From Paenibacillus graminis (GTDB lineage: Bacteria > Bacillota > Bacilli > Paenibacillales > Paenibacillaceae), in NCBI RefSeq assembly GCF_000758705.1, contig NZ_CP009287.1, positions 5,642,001 through 5,706,000 of the forward strand: 64,000 bases of DNA, read 5' to 3'. The translations under genes were made by a program, and so were the position numbers. The notes beneath the pieces were generated by a model that was not told where the DNA came from, ran no database searches, and saw only the letters and a program-made list of their open reading frames with translations. Shown here piece after piece: positions 42,508 to 53,048 of this stretch. Numbering within the stretch: the stretch's first letter is position 1; every line of letters starts with the position of its first letter.

Positions 42508-43689
42508 TCAGACTAAACTAAGCAGCTTCTCACGCACACTTCCTGCCTCGTAATTGGCCAGCAGCGTCTCATAAGCACGGTCTGCCAGTACTATTCCGCG
42601 TTCGTGATCATGAAGAAGCTGAATCACACTGTCAGCAAAGGTTACCGGATCATCAGCGATCAGTATGTTCCGCGAATGCTCATAGAGCAAGCCTTCCGCT
42701 CCTTTCGTGCTTGAGACTACAGGCGTCTTCAGCGCCCAGGCCTCTAGAATCTTCAGCCGGGTTCCGCTTCCTTCCCGCAAGGGAGCGATGACGACCTTCG
42801 CTTTGCGCACGTAATCCGCAACACTGTCCACATAACCGGTGATCACTATTGAGGGATCTTTTTCTGCCAGCGCCGCGACCTCAGGGTGCACATCCCGGCC
42901 CACAATATACCACTTGATCTCCGGAACCTTGGCCATAATGAGTGGATAAATCTCGCGGTTGAAGTAGGAGGCTGCGTTAATATTCGGAAAGTAGTTCATA
43001 TTACCCGGTAAAATGATCCAATTCTCTTTGGAGATGCCCGTATTCGCCGGATAGTCTTCGATACGGATAAAGTTGGGGATCACATGGACTTTATGCGAAT
43101 TTTGGCTGGAAAGCGATTTGAACGCCAGGCCGTCCTGCTCCGAGGTGGTCAGCAGCAAATTTGTTTTGTCCATCAGCTTGAGTTCGTCCCTCTTCGTCCA
43201 ACCCGCATTGAGGGTATAGAACAGCTTGGCAAGTCCCTTTTTCTTGGCTGCCAGCTGTGCGGACAAGCCGCTCTCAAAATTGTGGGCATCCGTGATGATC
43301 ACGGTACCCGGCAATACCTCTCGAACAATGTCAATGCAGCTTCCCAGCAGGCTGTGAGAAATAAAAACATGGCCGTAGCTGTTCTGGCGGCACAGTTCCC
43401 CGATCTTGCCGCGCATATCTACATCCACATGGCTCATGTAGGAGCTGTTGCGCCTTTTATATAAGGAGCGTAGCATGGCTTTGCGGTAATTCACTGTTCG
43501 TTCGACCTCGTGAACTGCAAGCCCCGGCGCCTCATTTTTGTCATCTCCAGGTCTTGAATTACGGTAAGTAAGCAGATCCACATCATATTTGTCCAGCAAA
43601 ATATTCAGGATATTGCCAGTTCTCAGCTTGCCTCCGCTATCCTGCGGAAAAGGATTCTCCGCAGATATGAATAGCAATTTCTCCCTCAT
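42508..43689 (-). CDS. Glycosyltransferase family 4-type protein
   Basis: 393 aa, GT-B fold. N-terminal ENPFPQDSGGKLRTGNIL and the nucleotide-sugar site APLREGSGTRLKILEAWALK (E-x7-E pattern) are intact. Transfers a sugar from an activated donor; the acceptor is unknown. AGGAGA precedes the ATG. The paralog at 41141-42316 follows. Confidence 0.88.
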   Translation of the reverse strand: MREKLLFISAENPFPQDSGGKLRTGNILNILLDKYDVDLLTYRNSRPGDDKNEAPGLAVHEVERTVNYRKAMLRSLYKRRNSSYMSHVDVDMRGKIGELCRQNSYGHVFISHSLLGSCIDIVREVLPGTVIITDAHNFESGLSAQLAAKKKGLAKLFYTLNAGWTKRDELKLMDKTNLLLTTSEQDGLAFKSLSSQNSHKVHVIPNFIRIEDYPANTGISKENWIILPGNMNYFPNINAASYFNREIYPLIMAKVPEIKWYIVGRDVHPEVAALAEKDPSIVITGYVDSVADYVRKAKVVIAPLREGSGTRLKILEAWALKTPVVSSTKGAEGLLYEHSRNILIADDPVTFADSVIQLLHDHERGIVLADRAYETLLANYEAGSVREKLLSLV

Positions 43690-43862
43690 TGTCTTCGTCT
43701 CCTACTCTCAAATGGTCTATATCTATGCTGCGTTGTAAAGTGCATAGCATATATTACCCCAAACTTCATGGCGGTTTTGTCGTTTTATGTATTTTTCAAA
43801 AATAATTTTCAAAAAATGTATTTCCAAAGCGTATTCAAAACTAAATGAACGCTTGTCACATA

Positions 43863-43915
43863 ATAAAGAAGAAATGGCACAGGACTCTTTAATGCAAAGA
43901 GTGCTGTGCCATTTC
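43863..43915 (-). terminator. Terminator after murC
   Basis: A 12-bp stem (43871-43882 with 43904-43915) extends inward by a further six pairs, followed by TTCTTTATT on the minus strand. Confidence 0.85.
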
Positions 43916-43947
43916 GATGTGAATTCTGTTAGCTTGCAGGCCCCGGC

Positions 43948-45324
43948 TCAGTGCTTCTTCAGTCCCTCTGCCAGTGCATACCCAACCTTCCAAATGTCTC
44001 CCGCGCCCATGGTAATCACAAGATCACCCGGAGCAATCCGGCCCTGCAAATCGGCTAGTACGGCCTCTTTGGTGGGCAGATGCCTTGCGTTGGCATTGCT
44101 GTTCTGTACGATTAATTCCACCAGCTTGGCAGAGCTGACACCTTCGATCTGCTTCTCTCCGGCCGGGGAATAAATATCAGTCAGAATCACCTCATCGGCT
44201 TCACTGAAAGCACGGCTGAAGGCATCCAGCAGGAAAAAAGTCCGCGTATAGCGCTGCGGCTGGAACACGGCAATAATCCGTTTGCCCGTGGCCTTGGCTG
44301 CGCTGATCGTAGCCTGGATTTCTGTAGGATGATGTGCATAATCATCAATGACCAGAATATCATTGGCCTCGCCGAGCACTTGAAACCGCCGTTTCGCACC
44401 GTGGAATTTCAGGATGGACTCCGCAATTGCCTGGAAGGGGATTCCAGACTTCAGGCAGGCAATGACTGCCGCCATCGAGTTGTAGAGATTGTATTTACCA
44501 GGGATGGACAGCTCGATGCGCCCCAATACCGCACTGCCGGAGTTCATGGTGTAGGCAACCTGCCGGTCGCCAAGCACAATGTCCGTTGCCGTGTAATCCG
44601 CAGAAGGCGAATGAATACCGTAGGTGATTACGCTGCCTTTGACTTCAGGCAGAAGTGAGGCTGCTGTCTCATCATCCGCACATACAATTGCCGTGCCGTC
44701 CTCACGCATCTGATTCATGAATTGTACATAGGCAGCCTTCAGGCGTCCGAAATCGCCTCCGTAATTCTCCAGGTGATCCGCTTCTATATTCGTCACAATT
44801 CCCAGCCAAGGATGGTACTGCAGGAAGGAGCCGTCGCTCTCATCCGCTTCGGCCACAACGAACTCCCCTTGTCCCGCCTTGGCATTCGTGCCGACATTCA
44901 TAATTTCCCCGCCGATAATATAGGTGGGGTCCACTCCACACTCTTCCATAATCAGCGCGATCATAGAAGAGGTGGTGGTTTTGCCATGAGCACCCGCAAT
45001 CGCTACACCTTTGCGCTCATTCAGCAGCCGGGCCAGCATCTGAGAGCGGTGCAAGACCGGAATGTTGAGCCGTTCTGCTTCTACCCATTCCACATTATCA
45101 CTTGCCAGAGCCGTAGAGTATACGACAAGGTCTGCGCCTTTGACCTGCTCAGCCGTATGTCCGATATACACCTTGGCTCCTTTGGCTATTAATTTCTCGG
45201 TCAATTCCTGAGCCGCCACGTCGGAGCCCGTTACCGTATATCCCATTTCCAGCATTACCCGGGCAATCGCGCTCATGCCATAGCCGCCGATCCCTATAAA
45301 ATGCACACGTTCAGTAGTATCCAA
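43948..45324 (-). CDS. murC: UDP-N-acetylmuramate-L-alanine ligase
   Basis: 458 aa. VHFIGIGGYGMSAIA at the start and the P-loop GAHGKTTTSSM, plus EADESDGSFL, define MurC, which adds the first L-Ala to UDP-MurNAc. The start is a TTG at 45324 (MLDTTERVHF), 7 nt after the folC stop with AAGGCTGG upstream; the longer frame inside folC is unlikely. Confidence 0.95.
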   Translation of the reverse strand: MDTTERVHFIGIGGYGMSAIARVMLEMGYTVTGSDVAAQELTEKLIAKGAKVYIGHTAEQVKGADLVVYSTALASDNVEWVEAERLNIPVLHRSQMLARLLNERKGVAIAGAHGKTTTSSMIALIMEECGVDPTYIIGGEIMNVGTNAKAGQGEFVVAEADESDGSFLQYHPWLGIVTNIEADHLENYGGDFGRLKAAYVQFMNQMREDGTAIVCADDETAASLLPEVKGSVITYGIHSPSADYTATDIVLGDRQVAYTMNSGSAVLGRIELSIPGKYNLYNSMAAVIACLKSGIPFQAIAESILKFHGAKRRFQVLGEANDILVIDDYAHHPTEIQATISAAKATGKRIIAVFQPQRYTRTFFLLDAFSRAFSEADEVILTDIYSPAGEKQIEGVSSAKLVELIVQNSNANARHLPTKEAVLADLQGRIAPGDLVITMGAGDIWKVGYALAEGLKKH

Positions 45325-45331
45325 CAGTTCG

Positions 45332-46708
45332 TCACCAGCCTTTTTCAGAATTGGGTTGCCGCAAAAGCGTACTGCGCACATCAGAAATCAAATACAGCGT
45401 TCCGGAGACGACCGCAAGGTCCTGCTCCGCTGTGATCGACTGCAGAAGCTGCAGCGCTTGGCCCCAATCATGTTCTACTTTGATTACCAAATTCTCTTTG
45501 GCATATTTCTCCCGCAGACGTTCTGCGATGGCCTGCAGATCTTCCGCGTCCATTTTCTTCCGGAAATCCGGTTCGGTCAGGATGAGCGTATCCACTATAG
45601 GCAGTATATGCTTGAAGTATGACTCATGATGCTTATTTGCCAGCATCCCCATGAGCAAATTTAATTTATCGTACTTGTAAAACTGGGGCAGGCTTTTGGC
45701 CAGACTCTCTGCACCTTCGGGATTATGCGCACCATCCAGCACAATTCGCGGAGAGGTGCTTACTTCCTCCAGACGTCCCGCCCAAAAAGTGCTGCGGAAG
45801 CCTTCCAGCACATCCTCGTCCTCCAGCATAAAAGCCATGTACTGACGCAGGACCTCCAGCGCCATCATCGCCCCGGCGCTATTACTAAGCTGATGCTCCC
45901 CTTTCATGGCAATGCCAAGCTCAAGGGAACGGAAAGGGCCCTTGAAGGTGAACGTCTGAAGGCCACCGCTGACCACGGCGCTGCCGTAGCTGAAATCTTC
46001 TCCGGCAAGATAGAGTGTGGATTTGCAGGCAGCCGCTTTGGCCTTAAGCACCGCTATGGCCTCCGGCTGGCTTACACAGCTGACCGCCGGAACACCGGGC
46101 TTGATGATCCCGGCTTTCTCCCCCGCAATCTCCTCCAGCGTATCACCCAGAACATCAGTATGATCGTGGCCGACATTTGTAATGATAGACACAATCGGGG
46201 TTACAATATTAGTTACATCCAGCCTTCCCCCAAGACCAGTCTCCCATACGACAACATCGGGATAGCAGACTTCCGCATAATAGAGAATGGCGAGAGCCGT
46301 AGCAACCTCGAACATTGTCGGAGAGCCCAACTCGCTCTGCGCAATCTCTTCTACCAGCGGACGAAGCTTGTTCGCAAGTTCTGTAAGGACATCCTCAGGA
46401 ATGTCCGTTCCATTGTACTGAAAACGGTTCGTGAATTTGGTAATGTAGGGAGACGTGAAGGTTCCCACGCTATACCCGCTTCTGATCAGCACACTGGTCA
46501 AAAAAGCGCAGGTCGAGCCTTTGCCGTTCGTACCCGCCACATGAATGAACTTGAGTTTGCGCTGGGGCTGGCCCAGCTTCTCCATCAGCCGTTCAATCCG
46601 TTCGAGCCCCGGGCGGATGCCGAAAGGAATGAGGCCGTTAATCCAATCTACTGCTTCTGTATAAGAAGTTAAGGGAGCGGTTCCGCCGCTCCCGGTCCAC
46701 TCGTCCAT
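45332..46708 (-). CDS. folC: Folylpolyglutamate synthase / dihydrofolate synthase
   Basis: 458 aa, Mur-ligase family. P-loop VAGTNGKGSTCAFL, then TSPYITKFTNR and LDGAHNPEGAESL. Adds Glu to dihydropteroate and folates. Lies 6 nt after valS, the usual Bacillales arrangement valS-folC. Confidence 0.97.
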   Translation of the reverse strand: MDEWTGSGGTAPLTSYTEAVDWINGLIPFGIRPGLERIERLMEKLGQPQRKLKFIHVAGTNGKGSTCAFLTSVLIRSGYSVGTFTSPYITKFTNRFQYNGTDIPEDVLTELANKLRPLVEEIAQSELGSPTMFEVATALAILYYAEVCYPDVVVWETGLGGRLDVTNIVTPIVSIITNVGHDHTDVLGDTLEEIAGEKAGIIKPGVPAVSCVSQPEAIAVLKAKAAACKSTLYLAGEDFSYGSAVVSGGLQTFTFKGPFRSLELGIAMKGEHQLSNSAGAMMALEVLRQYMAFMLEDEDVLEGFRSTFWAGRLEEVSTSPRIVLDGAHNPEGAESLAKSLPQFYKYDKLNLLMGMLANKHHESYFKHILPIVDTLILTEPDFRKKMDAEDLQAIAERLREKYAKENLVIKVEHDWGQALQLLQSITAEQDLAVVSGTLYLISDVRSTLLRQPNSEKGW

Positions 46709-46714
46709 AGTCCC

Positions 46715-49438
46715 TTATCCCCTCAGCTCTGCGATGCGGGCCAGCACCTTTTCACGTTTGGCGGAATAATCCGCCTGCTTCGCCCGTTCCTCTTCGATGA
46801 CTTTAGCCGGCGCTTTGGCAACAAAGCCCTGATTGCCAAGCTTCTTCTCAACACGCTCTACTTCGCTATTCAGTGTCTGCACTTCTTTTTCCAGACGGAT
46901 AATTTCCTGCTCGATGTCAATCAGCCCGGCCAGCGGCAGCAGCAGCTCTGCTCCGGTAATCACAGCGGACATCACCTTATCCGGCGTATTCGGCTCAAGT
47001 CCGGCTTCGAAGGAAGAAGTGTTACAGAAGCGCCCGATGTAATTATCATTCTTGGCAATGATGCTCAAGGTCTCTTCACTGGCGGCTTTGATGATCAGCT
47101 CTACCTTTTTGCTCATCGGAACATTGACCTCAGCGCGGACATTGCGGACTGCACGGATCACATCCATCAGCAGACTCATTTCCGCCACAGCCTGCGGCTG
47201 CTCCAGTGCGGCTTCATACTTCGGCCACTCTGCCAGCGTAATGGTATCTCCCTCATGCGGCAGATGCTGCCAGATTTCCTCCGTAATGAACGGCATGAAC
47301 GGATGAATCAGGCGCAGCGTACGGTCAAGCACATAGGCCAGCACCGATTGCGTCTTAGCTTTGGCAGCAGCGTCCTCTCCGTACAGTGTAAGCTTGGAGA
47401 ACTCAATGTACCAGTCGCACAGATCATCCCAAATGAAGTTGTACAGGAGGCGGCCTGTCTCACCATACTCGTACGCGTCAATTAGACGCGTAATATCGCG
47501 AGAAGTTTCGTTCAGGCGGTGTAAAATCCAGCGGTCTGCTGTCGAAAGCTCACCGGTAATGTCAATATCTGCAAAGCTTACGCCCTCCAGATTCATCAGG
47601 GCAAAGCGTGAGGCATTCCATATTTTGTTGGCAAAATTACGCGCCTGCTCTACCTTCTCAATGCGGAACCGCAGATCCTGGCCGGCCGTGATGCCGGTGG
47701 AAATCATATAGCGCATGGCATCTGCGCCATACTGCTCGATAACATCCAGCGGATCAATCCCGTTGCCGAGCGACTTGGACATTTTGCGTCCTTCAGCGTC
47801 GCGGACCAGGCCATGGATCAGCACATCGGAGAACGGCTTCTTCTCTGTAAATTCAAGTGCGCTGAAGATCATCCGCGCTACCCAGAAGTAGATAATATCG
47901 TATCCGGTAACCAGAACATTGTTCGGGTAATACCGCTGATAATCGCTGCTGTTCTCATCCGGCCAGCCCAACGTTGCAAACGGCCACAGGTTGGAGCTGA
48001 ACCAGGTGTCCAAAACATCTTCATCCTGTCTCAGATCGTCAAGGCCGCTGATTCTGCGGGCATCCTCTTCACTGTCTGCAACAAATACTTCCCCTGTGGA
48101 TTCGGAGTACCAGGCCGGAATCCGGTGCCCCCACCACAGCTGGCGGGAGATGCACCAGTCGCGGATGTTCTCAATCCAGTTCAGATAGGTTTTCTCAAAA
48201 CGTTCCGGTACGAAGTTGACGCCGCTGCCGTCTTTTTGGGCAGCAATCGCCTTCTCGGCCAAAGGCTGCATCTTTACGAACCACTGGGTGGACAGATAAG
48301 GCTCGACTACAGCACCGGAACGCTCGCTGTGTCCCACCTGGTGCACATGGTCCTCAATTGAAATCAGAACACCCTGTTCCTGAAGATCGGCGATGATATT
48401 CTTGCGGCATTCACTGCGGTCCTGGCCCTGATACGGACCGGCTTCCTCGTTCATGGTTCCGCTCTCGTCCATGACATTAATCTGCGGAAGGTTGTGGCGC
48501 AGACCTACTTCAAAATCGTTCGGATCATGGGCCGGGGTAATCTTAACCGCACCGCTGCCGAAATCCTTCTCTACATATTCATCGGCAATAACCGGAATCT
48601 CGCGGCCGATGATCGGCAGAATCAGGGTTTTGCCGATCAGATCCTGATAACGCTCATCCTCAGGATGCACCGCAACCGCCGTATCCCCCAGCATCGTTTC
48701 CGGACGTGTCGTGGCTACCGTAAGGAAGCCGCTGCCGTCCTTCAGCGGATAGCGCAGATGATACAGATGGCCGTTAACCTCTTTGTATTCCACCTCAATG
48801 TCCGACAAAGCTGTACGCGCAGCAGGGTCCCAGTTGATGATCCGCTTGCCGCGGTAGATCAGGCCTTTCTGGTACAATTCTACAAATACCTTGCGTACTG
48901 CCGCCGCCATCCCCTCATCAAAGGTAAACCGTTCACGTGAATAGTCAAGGGACAGGCCCATCTTAGCCCACTGCTCATGAATAGTCTCGGCATACTGGTC
49001 CTTCCAGGCCCATACCTGCTCCAGGAACTTCTCGCGTCCCAGGTCATGCCGGGAAATCCCCTGCTGGCGCAGCTTCTGCTCCACCTTCGTCTGCGTGGCA
49101 ATGCCCGCATGGTCGGTTCCCGGCAGCCAAAGGGTATCGAAACCCTGCATCCGCTTTGTGCGGATCAGAATATCCTGCAGCGTGAAATCGAGCGCATGCC
49201 CAATGTGCAGCATCCCCGTTACATTCGGCGGAGGGATGACAATGCTATAAGGTTCTGCTTCCGGACGTTTGCCGGCTTCAAAGAAGCCATGCTCCATCCA
49301 GTAAGCGTACCATTTCTGTTCCGCCGCCTTCGGATCATATGTGGTCGGCATGTCGTTCTGTTTGCTGCCCGGCGTATCAGCTTGCACCGTATCCTGCATA
49401 TCAGGCAGTTCAGCCGTTTTGTTCTTGTGATCAGCCAT
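46715..49438 (-). CDS. valS: Valyl-tRNA synthetase
   Basis: 907 aa, class I synthetase, slightly longer than usual at the N-terminus. HIGH motif [20 protein letters not shown] motif [10 protein letters not shown], a CP1 editing domain with [19 protein letters not shown], and a C-terminal coiled coil. The ATG at 49438 has GGAGGG 7 nt upstream; an earlier ATG overlaps that site. Expression is controlled by the T-box leader upstream. Confidence 0.98.
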   Translation of the reverse strand: MADHKNKTAELPDMQDTVQADTPGSKQNDMPTTYDPKAAEQKWYAYWMEHGFFEAGKRPEAEPYSIVIPPPNVTGMLHIGHALDFTLQDILIRTKRMQGFDTLWLPGTDHAGIATQTKVEQKLRQQGISRHDLGREKFLEQVWAWKDQYAETIHEQWAKMGLSLDYSRERFTFDEGMAAAVRKVFVELYQKGLIYRGKRIINWDPAARTALSDIEVEYKEVNGHLYHLRYPLKDGSGFLTVATTRPETMLGDTAVAVHPEDERYQDLIGKTLILPIIGREIPVIADEYVEKDFGSGAVKITPAHDPNDFEVGLRHNLPQINVMDESGTMNEEAGPYQGQDRSECRKNIIADLQEQGVLISIEDHVHQVGHSERSGAVVEPYLSTQWFVKMQPLAEKAIAAQKDGSGVNFVPERFEKTYLNWIENIRDWCISRQLWWGHRIPAWYSESTGEVFVADSEEDARRISGLDDLRQDEDVLDTWFSSNLWPFATLGWPDENSSDYQRYYPNNVLVTGYDIIYFWVARMIFSALEFTEKKPFSDVLIHGLVRDAEGRKMSKSLGNGIDPLDVIEQYGADAMRYMISTGITAGQDLRFRIEKVEQARNFANKIWNASRFALMNLEGVSFADIDITGELSTADRWILHRLNETSRDITRLIDAYEYGETGRLLYNFIWDDLCDWYIEFSKLTLYGEDAAAKAKTQSVLAYVLDRTLRLIHPFMPFITEEIWQHLPHEGDTITLAEWPKYEAALEQPQAVAEMSLLMDVIRAVRNVRAEVNVPMSKKVELIIKAASEETLSIIAKNDNYIGRFCNTSSFEAGLEPNTPDKVMSAVITGAELLLPLAGLIDIEQEIIRLEKEVQTLNSEVERVEKKLGNQGFVAKAPAKVIEEERAKQADYSAKREKVLARIAELRG

Positions 49439-49474
49439 TGTTGAACCCTCCATTTGAATAGCATGTTATAAACA

Positions 49475-49784
49475 CAAAAAGACCCTTCGTCTCAAAGGAC
49501 GAAAGGTCATTCTTTCGCGGTACCACCTTTGTTTCGCGCTATACAAAATAAACCTCCGCCTCAGATCCATACGGTTCCAAAAGCTTAGCGCGACACTCAT
49601 GCAGATAACGGCTGCGTCCGGCCACATCCTACCCTGGTTTTCATATGATGAATACAGGCTTAGAGGGGCGACTCCGGGGCGACTTCGGGGGCTGCATCCT
49701 GCGGAAGTTCACAGCAACTACAAATTCCGCTCTCTGAAGGGCTCACCGCCTACTCTTCCCGTTCCCAGTCTTTTGTTTTTACTT
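49475..49784 (-). promoter_or_regulatory. T-box riboswitch leader of valS
   Basis: The canonical T-box AAAGGTGGTACCGCG is at 49530-49516 (minus strand), followed by the terminator GACCTTTCGTC...GACGAAGGGTC with TTTTTGT (about 49512-49477). Upstream, a stem I with GAAGAGTAGG and CAGAGAG is visible. The Val specifier is probably a GTC codon within the stem I region around 49660-49690, which I cannot fix precisely. Uncharged tRNA-Val would stabilise the antiterminator and turn on valS. Confidence 0.9.
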
Positions 49785-49790
49785 ATTCCC

Positions 49791-49819
49791 ATAATACATT
49801 CAGTACTATTCCTAGTCAA
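49791..49819 (-). promoter_or_regulatory. Sigma-A promoter of the valS leader
   Basis: Minus strand -35 TTGACT (49819-49814), 17-nt spacer, -10 TATTAT (49796-49791), just upstream of the T-box leader. Confidence 0.8.
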
Positions 49820-49897
49820 CCAGCATACGCACAAGGAGCCGTATTTATACCATCCTTCAAGCGGACACTGCTTCTCCATGCTTTATTCCGGTACAAA

Positions 49898-49933
49898 ACA
49901 AAAAAAAAGACCGGCCGCATCCGGCCGGACTTC
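49898..49933 (-). terminator. Terminator after spoVID
   Basis: GTCCGGCCG and CGGCCGGTC-type arms with a GATG loop, followed by eight T on the minus strand. Confidence 0.88.
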
Positions 49934-49945
49934 TTATCCCATCAT

Positions 49946-51325
49946 TCAGGGAATGTACAGGACCTGGCCTTCCTCCACGTTCTGTCCGGAGAGGCGGTTG
50001 TACATGACTAACTCCCTTGCGCTTAGCTGGTATTTCTCAGCAATCGTATCCAGCGTTTCTTCGCGCTGGACAATGCAGAGCCGAACCTTACGGAACAGCT
50101 CCGTACCGCCACGGCCTCCGATGAACCGGCTTTTCCATTCGGTATCATTGCCGGCATCCGGCGCTGCCGCCGGGACCGCAGCCTCCTGCTCCTGGGCATG
50201 CTGATTCTCTTGTTCTCTGTGGGCTCTGCTGGAGCTGAGCAGAGTAGAGTAAGTAAGAGGCTCCCGTTCCTCAGCCTTCTCTTCTTTTTTGCTGCCTAGC
50301 GCAATCTTCAGATCAGGCTTCTCTTCGGGCACCGGCTGGACGTCAGGCGCCGTAAAAAGCTCATTCTCATTGGCTGGCAGGGTTTCCGCAGCAGCTTCAG
50401 CAGGCGGGGTTGCCGCGTTCTCCACAGCCTCCGCCACAGCTTGCGGCTCCTCCTTATGCACAGCATGGATTTCCGCTTCCGGCTCACCGGACTCTGCCCC
50501 CAGCGCTTCCGTACTGCCTGAAATCCGGGCGGTTTCTGCAGGGTTCAAGTCGTTGGCTGCGAGAAAGTGGCTGGCAACCGGTTCCTGAGGAGCCTTATCC
50601 GCCTTCTGCGGGTGTGCGGTTGGTTCTGCGGCAGCATAGCCGGTTGGAGTATCGAGACTGTGGGTCCGCGCCTTGGGTTCCTTGTCCTTTTGCGGCGGTT
50701 GGGCCACTGCGGCGGGCCCGGTGTATACCGCTTCATCGGGAAACAGCGGATTCACTGCAGAAGCCGTAGTTTCTGCAGCAATGGCATCCGCTTGCTCATG
50801 AGCAGCGATATCCGTTGCTCCTTCACCGTAGGTCCATAGTGAATTCTCATAAAGCGCGTCATTCTCATGCTCATGCTTGGCAGCTGGAGCTTCCTGTCTC
50901 TGCTCTGCCTCTTCAGCAGTGTAAGCTACCGTGTACTCCTCCTGCTGCCAGGCCGGCTGGGTTTCACCGCTGCCGATTCCGCGCAGCGAAAGCACGCCGG
51001 TGATATTGACCGTGCGCATCGTAAGCAGGTCAATATCGAAATTCTCGATCTCCACCCCTATGTCATCAAGCGAGCTGACCCGTGTCAGCGGAACTGTGAT
51101 TTCTACGGGAATCGCATGCTCCAGACGCTGGGTCCGGTCATCTTCTCCGCGGTAGAGCCCGGTTAGCAGCAGCTGGCCGTACAGCTCGGCACGATCCTCC
51201 CGCTGAATTACCTGAATGTCCGGGATCAGCTCAACCTCTTCCAGCTCAGCGATTCCCGGAAGTTCTGCAGGCAGATGAATGCGTTCATAAATATCAAACC
51301 GCAAGCCGTGGGACTGGTCAAACAC
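49946..51325 (-). CDS. spoVID: Stage VI sporulation protein D-like (LysM) coat morphogenesis protein
   Basis: 459 aa. The N-terminal conserved domain (about 1-150, FDIYERIHLPAELPGI) and C-terminal LysM (about 415-459, VQREETLDTIAEKYQLSARE) flank an acidic, Ala/Glu-rich linker of about 250 residues. SpoVID directs encasement of the spore by coat proteins and interacts with SafA; both are in this window. The start is the GTG at 51325, with GGAGG 9 nt upstream. Confidence 0.85.
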   Translation of the reverse strand: MFDQSHGLRFDIYERIHLPAELPGIAELEEVELIPDIQVIQREDRAELYGQLLLTGLYRGEDDRTQRLEHAIPVEITVPLTRVSSLDDIGVEIENFDIDLLTMRTVNITGVLSLRGIGSGETQPAWQQEEYTVAYTAEEAEQRQEAPAAKHEHENDALYENSLWTYGEGATDIAAHEQADAIAAETTASAVNPLFPDEAVYTGPAAVAQPPQKDKEPKARTHSLDTPTGYAAAEPTAHPQKADKAPQEPVASHFLAANDLNPAETARISGSTEALGAESGEPEAEIHAVHKEEPQAVAEAVENAATPPAEAAAETLPANENELFTAPDVQPVPEEKPDLKIALGSKKEEKAEEREPLTYSTLLSSSRAHREQENQHAQEQEAAVPAAAPDAGNDTEWKSRFIGGRGGTELFRKVRLCIVQREETLDTIAEKYQLSARELVMYNRLSGQNVEEGQVLYIP

Positions 51326-51469
51326 GGGAAATGTCCTCCTTCTTGGCATAATCTAACCCTGAGACAAGCCCAGAGCATAAGCCCAAAATGTTACTCCCCT
51401 CATGTATATGCTTGAATCCTTAAGGCATGACAACTTTGGACTCAGCTTGTATGGAAGGAATTCGTGAAC

Positions 51470-52885
51470 TTACCCGTCAATAACCATCCGGTTGTCGGGA
51501 ATGCTATACTTCTGTGGAAGTCCCTCCCGCAAGGCAAGGGCCAGCGGATTTCCCGGAATCATGAGCTCAAGCACATCGGCAGGATGAAAGGCATCAGGCA
51601 GCCTTGGGGACACTGCACCCTTGCGGCAGCTTCTGTCTGCACTATAGTTGCGCCGTCTCTGATGCAGCGCGGCCGCTTCGTGGTACGCCATCAGTGTGCC
51701 CGCTGCCATTCCGTCCAGCGAACGGTTCTGCGCAGCCCAGCTTCGCGCCTGCTTCCCGGTGCGCACCCGAAGCTCATCGTCTCCCAGCAGTTGTTCAAGC
51801 TGCTTTGCCAAAGCCGCGCAGTCCTCTGGCGGAACGACAAATCCCGTCACACCCTGCTGCACCATTTCCGGCATCCCTGCCGTTCCGGCCACAATCGGCG
51901 CGATCCCGGCAAGCTGGGCCTCCGTCACTGAAAAAGGCTGTGTGTCCTGCAGGCTGGGCTGCACATAAATGTCGGCAGCGGTCAGCGCAGCCGGGATATT
52001 GTCTATTTTGCCGGTAAAAAATACCCGTTCCTGAATCCCCAGCACCCGTGCCTGCTCCTGTAATTCTTCCGTAAGGCTGCCAATTCCGGCAATCGCACAT
52101 ACCCAGTCGCGGCGGCTGTGCTGCAGAATTCCCAGAGCGCCTATCAGCACATGCACCCCTTTGATATATTCAAGACGTCCGGCGTACATAATCACTTTAA
52201 GCCCGTCTGCGAACTTCAGCGGGGCAGGCATTACCGCCTTGGCATCGTACTGCTTCACATCCATTCCATACGGCAGTGTGTGAATCGCCGCTCCCCCTGC
52301 ATCCTCCCGGTTCACCAGCTGCCCAATCCAGTTCGAAGAAACCAGAATCAGGTCAGAGGATTGAACGCCCATCCCCTCCAGGCGGCGGAAATACCGCCAG
52401 ATGGCCCGTTTCTCATATTCTTTGCGGGTAAGCTCCGGTTCAATCCCCTTATATTCGAAGTAGGATTCATAAGCCAGCGCCCCGTGAAAGCTTGCTACCA
52501 GCGGTTTCCGCACCTTCATAATCCGCCGGATGGCATAGGCCGAGATCGGGTCCTGCGCATGGATCACATCATACTTCTCCAGGCCGAGAACTGCGGCCCC
52601 CCCCTCAAAGACGTAACGGCCAAGCTCAAAGCTGAAAATCCCATGCTCCAGGTGCAGATGGGGAAACCGGCTGATATCGAGCTGAGGCAGCAGCGAGTTG
52701 TATAGGACTTTTTTATCAAAGGAAATTCCTTGATCCAGCAGGTAGAGCGTATGATCTTCCGCCCGGGAACCCATCAGCGTCACTTCATGCCCTTGTTCAC
52801 TCAGCTTGTCAGCCAACTGCTTCATATACGTCCAGATCCCGCCCATATTCGTAAGTCCCCAGTAGGTGACCAGCAGTATCTTCAT
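51470..52885 (-). CDS. Glycosyltransferase family 4 protein
   Basis: 471 aa. GT-B fold with the N-terminal GGIWTYMKQLADKLSEQGHEV and C-terminal donor-site pattern PSLQDTQPFSVTEAQLAGIAP (E-x7-E variant). An extra tail of about 60 residues follows the domain. Substrate unknown. Divergent from the GGDEF gene; the ATG at 52885 has GTGAGAGG upstream. Confidence 0.88.
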   Translation of the reverse strand: MKILLVTYWGLTNMGGIWTYMKQLADKLSEQGHEVTLMGSRAEDHTLYLLDQGISFDKKVLYNSLLPQLDISRFPHLHLEHGIFSFELGRYVFEGGAAVLGLEKYDVIHAQDPISAYAIRRIMKVRKPLVASFHGALAYESYFEYKGIEPELTRKEYEKRAIWRYFRRLEGMGVQSSDLILVSSNWIGQLVNREDAGGAAIHTLPYGMDVKQYDAKAVMPAPLKFADGLKVIMYAGRLEYIKGVHVLIGALGILQHSRRDWVCAIAGIGSLTEELQEQARVLGIQERVFFTGKIDNIPAALTAADIYVQPSLQDTQPFSVTEAQLAGIAPIVAGTAGMPEMVQQGVTGFVVPPEDCAALAKQLEQLLGDDELRVRTGKQARSWAAQNRSLDGMAAGTLMAYHEAAALHQRRRNYSADRSCRKGAVSPRLPDAFHPADVLELMIPGNPLALALREGLPQKYSIPDNRMVIDG

Positions 52886-53048
52886 CAACCTCTCACCCCG
52901 GCTCTGAAAAATAAAATGAACAAAGTATTATATGAACAGAAGCCGCGTCCAGACATGGATAAATGATAAACTTTCCAAAATATCTTTTTATCACGGCCCA
53001 AAATTTTCAGGTATAATCGGTATAACTCCTGAAAGGAAGTCAACTGTG

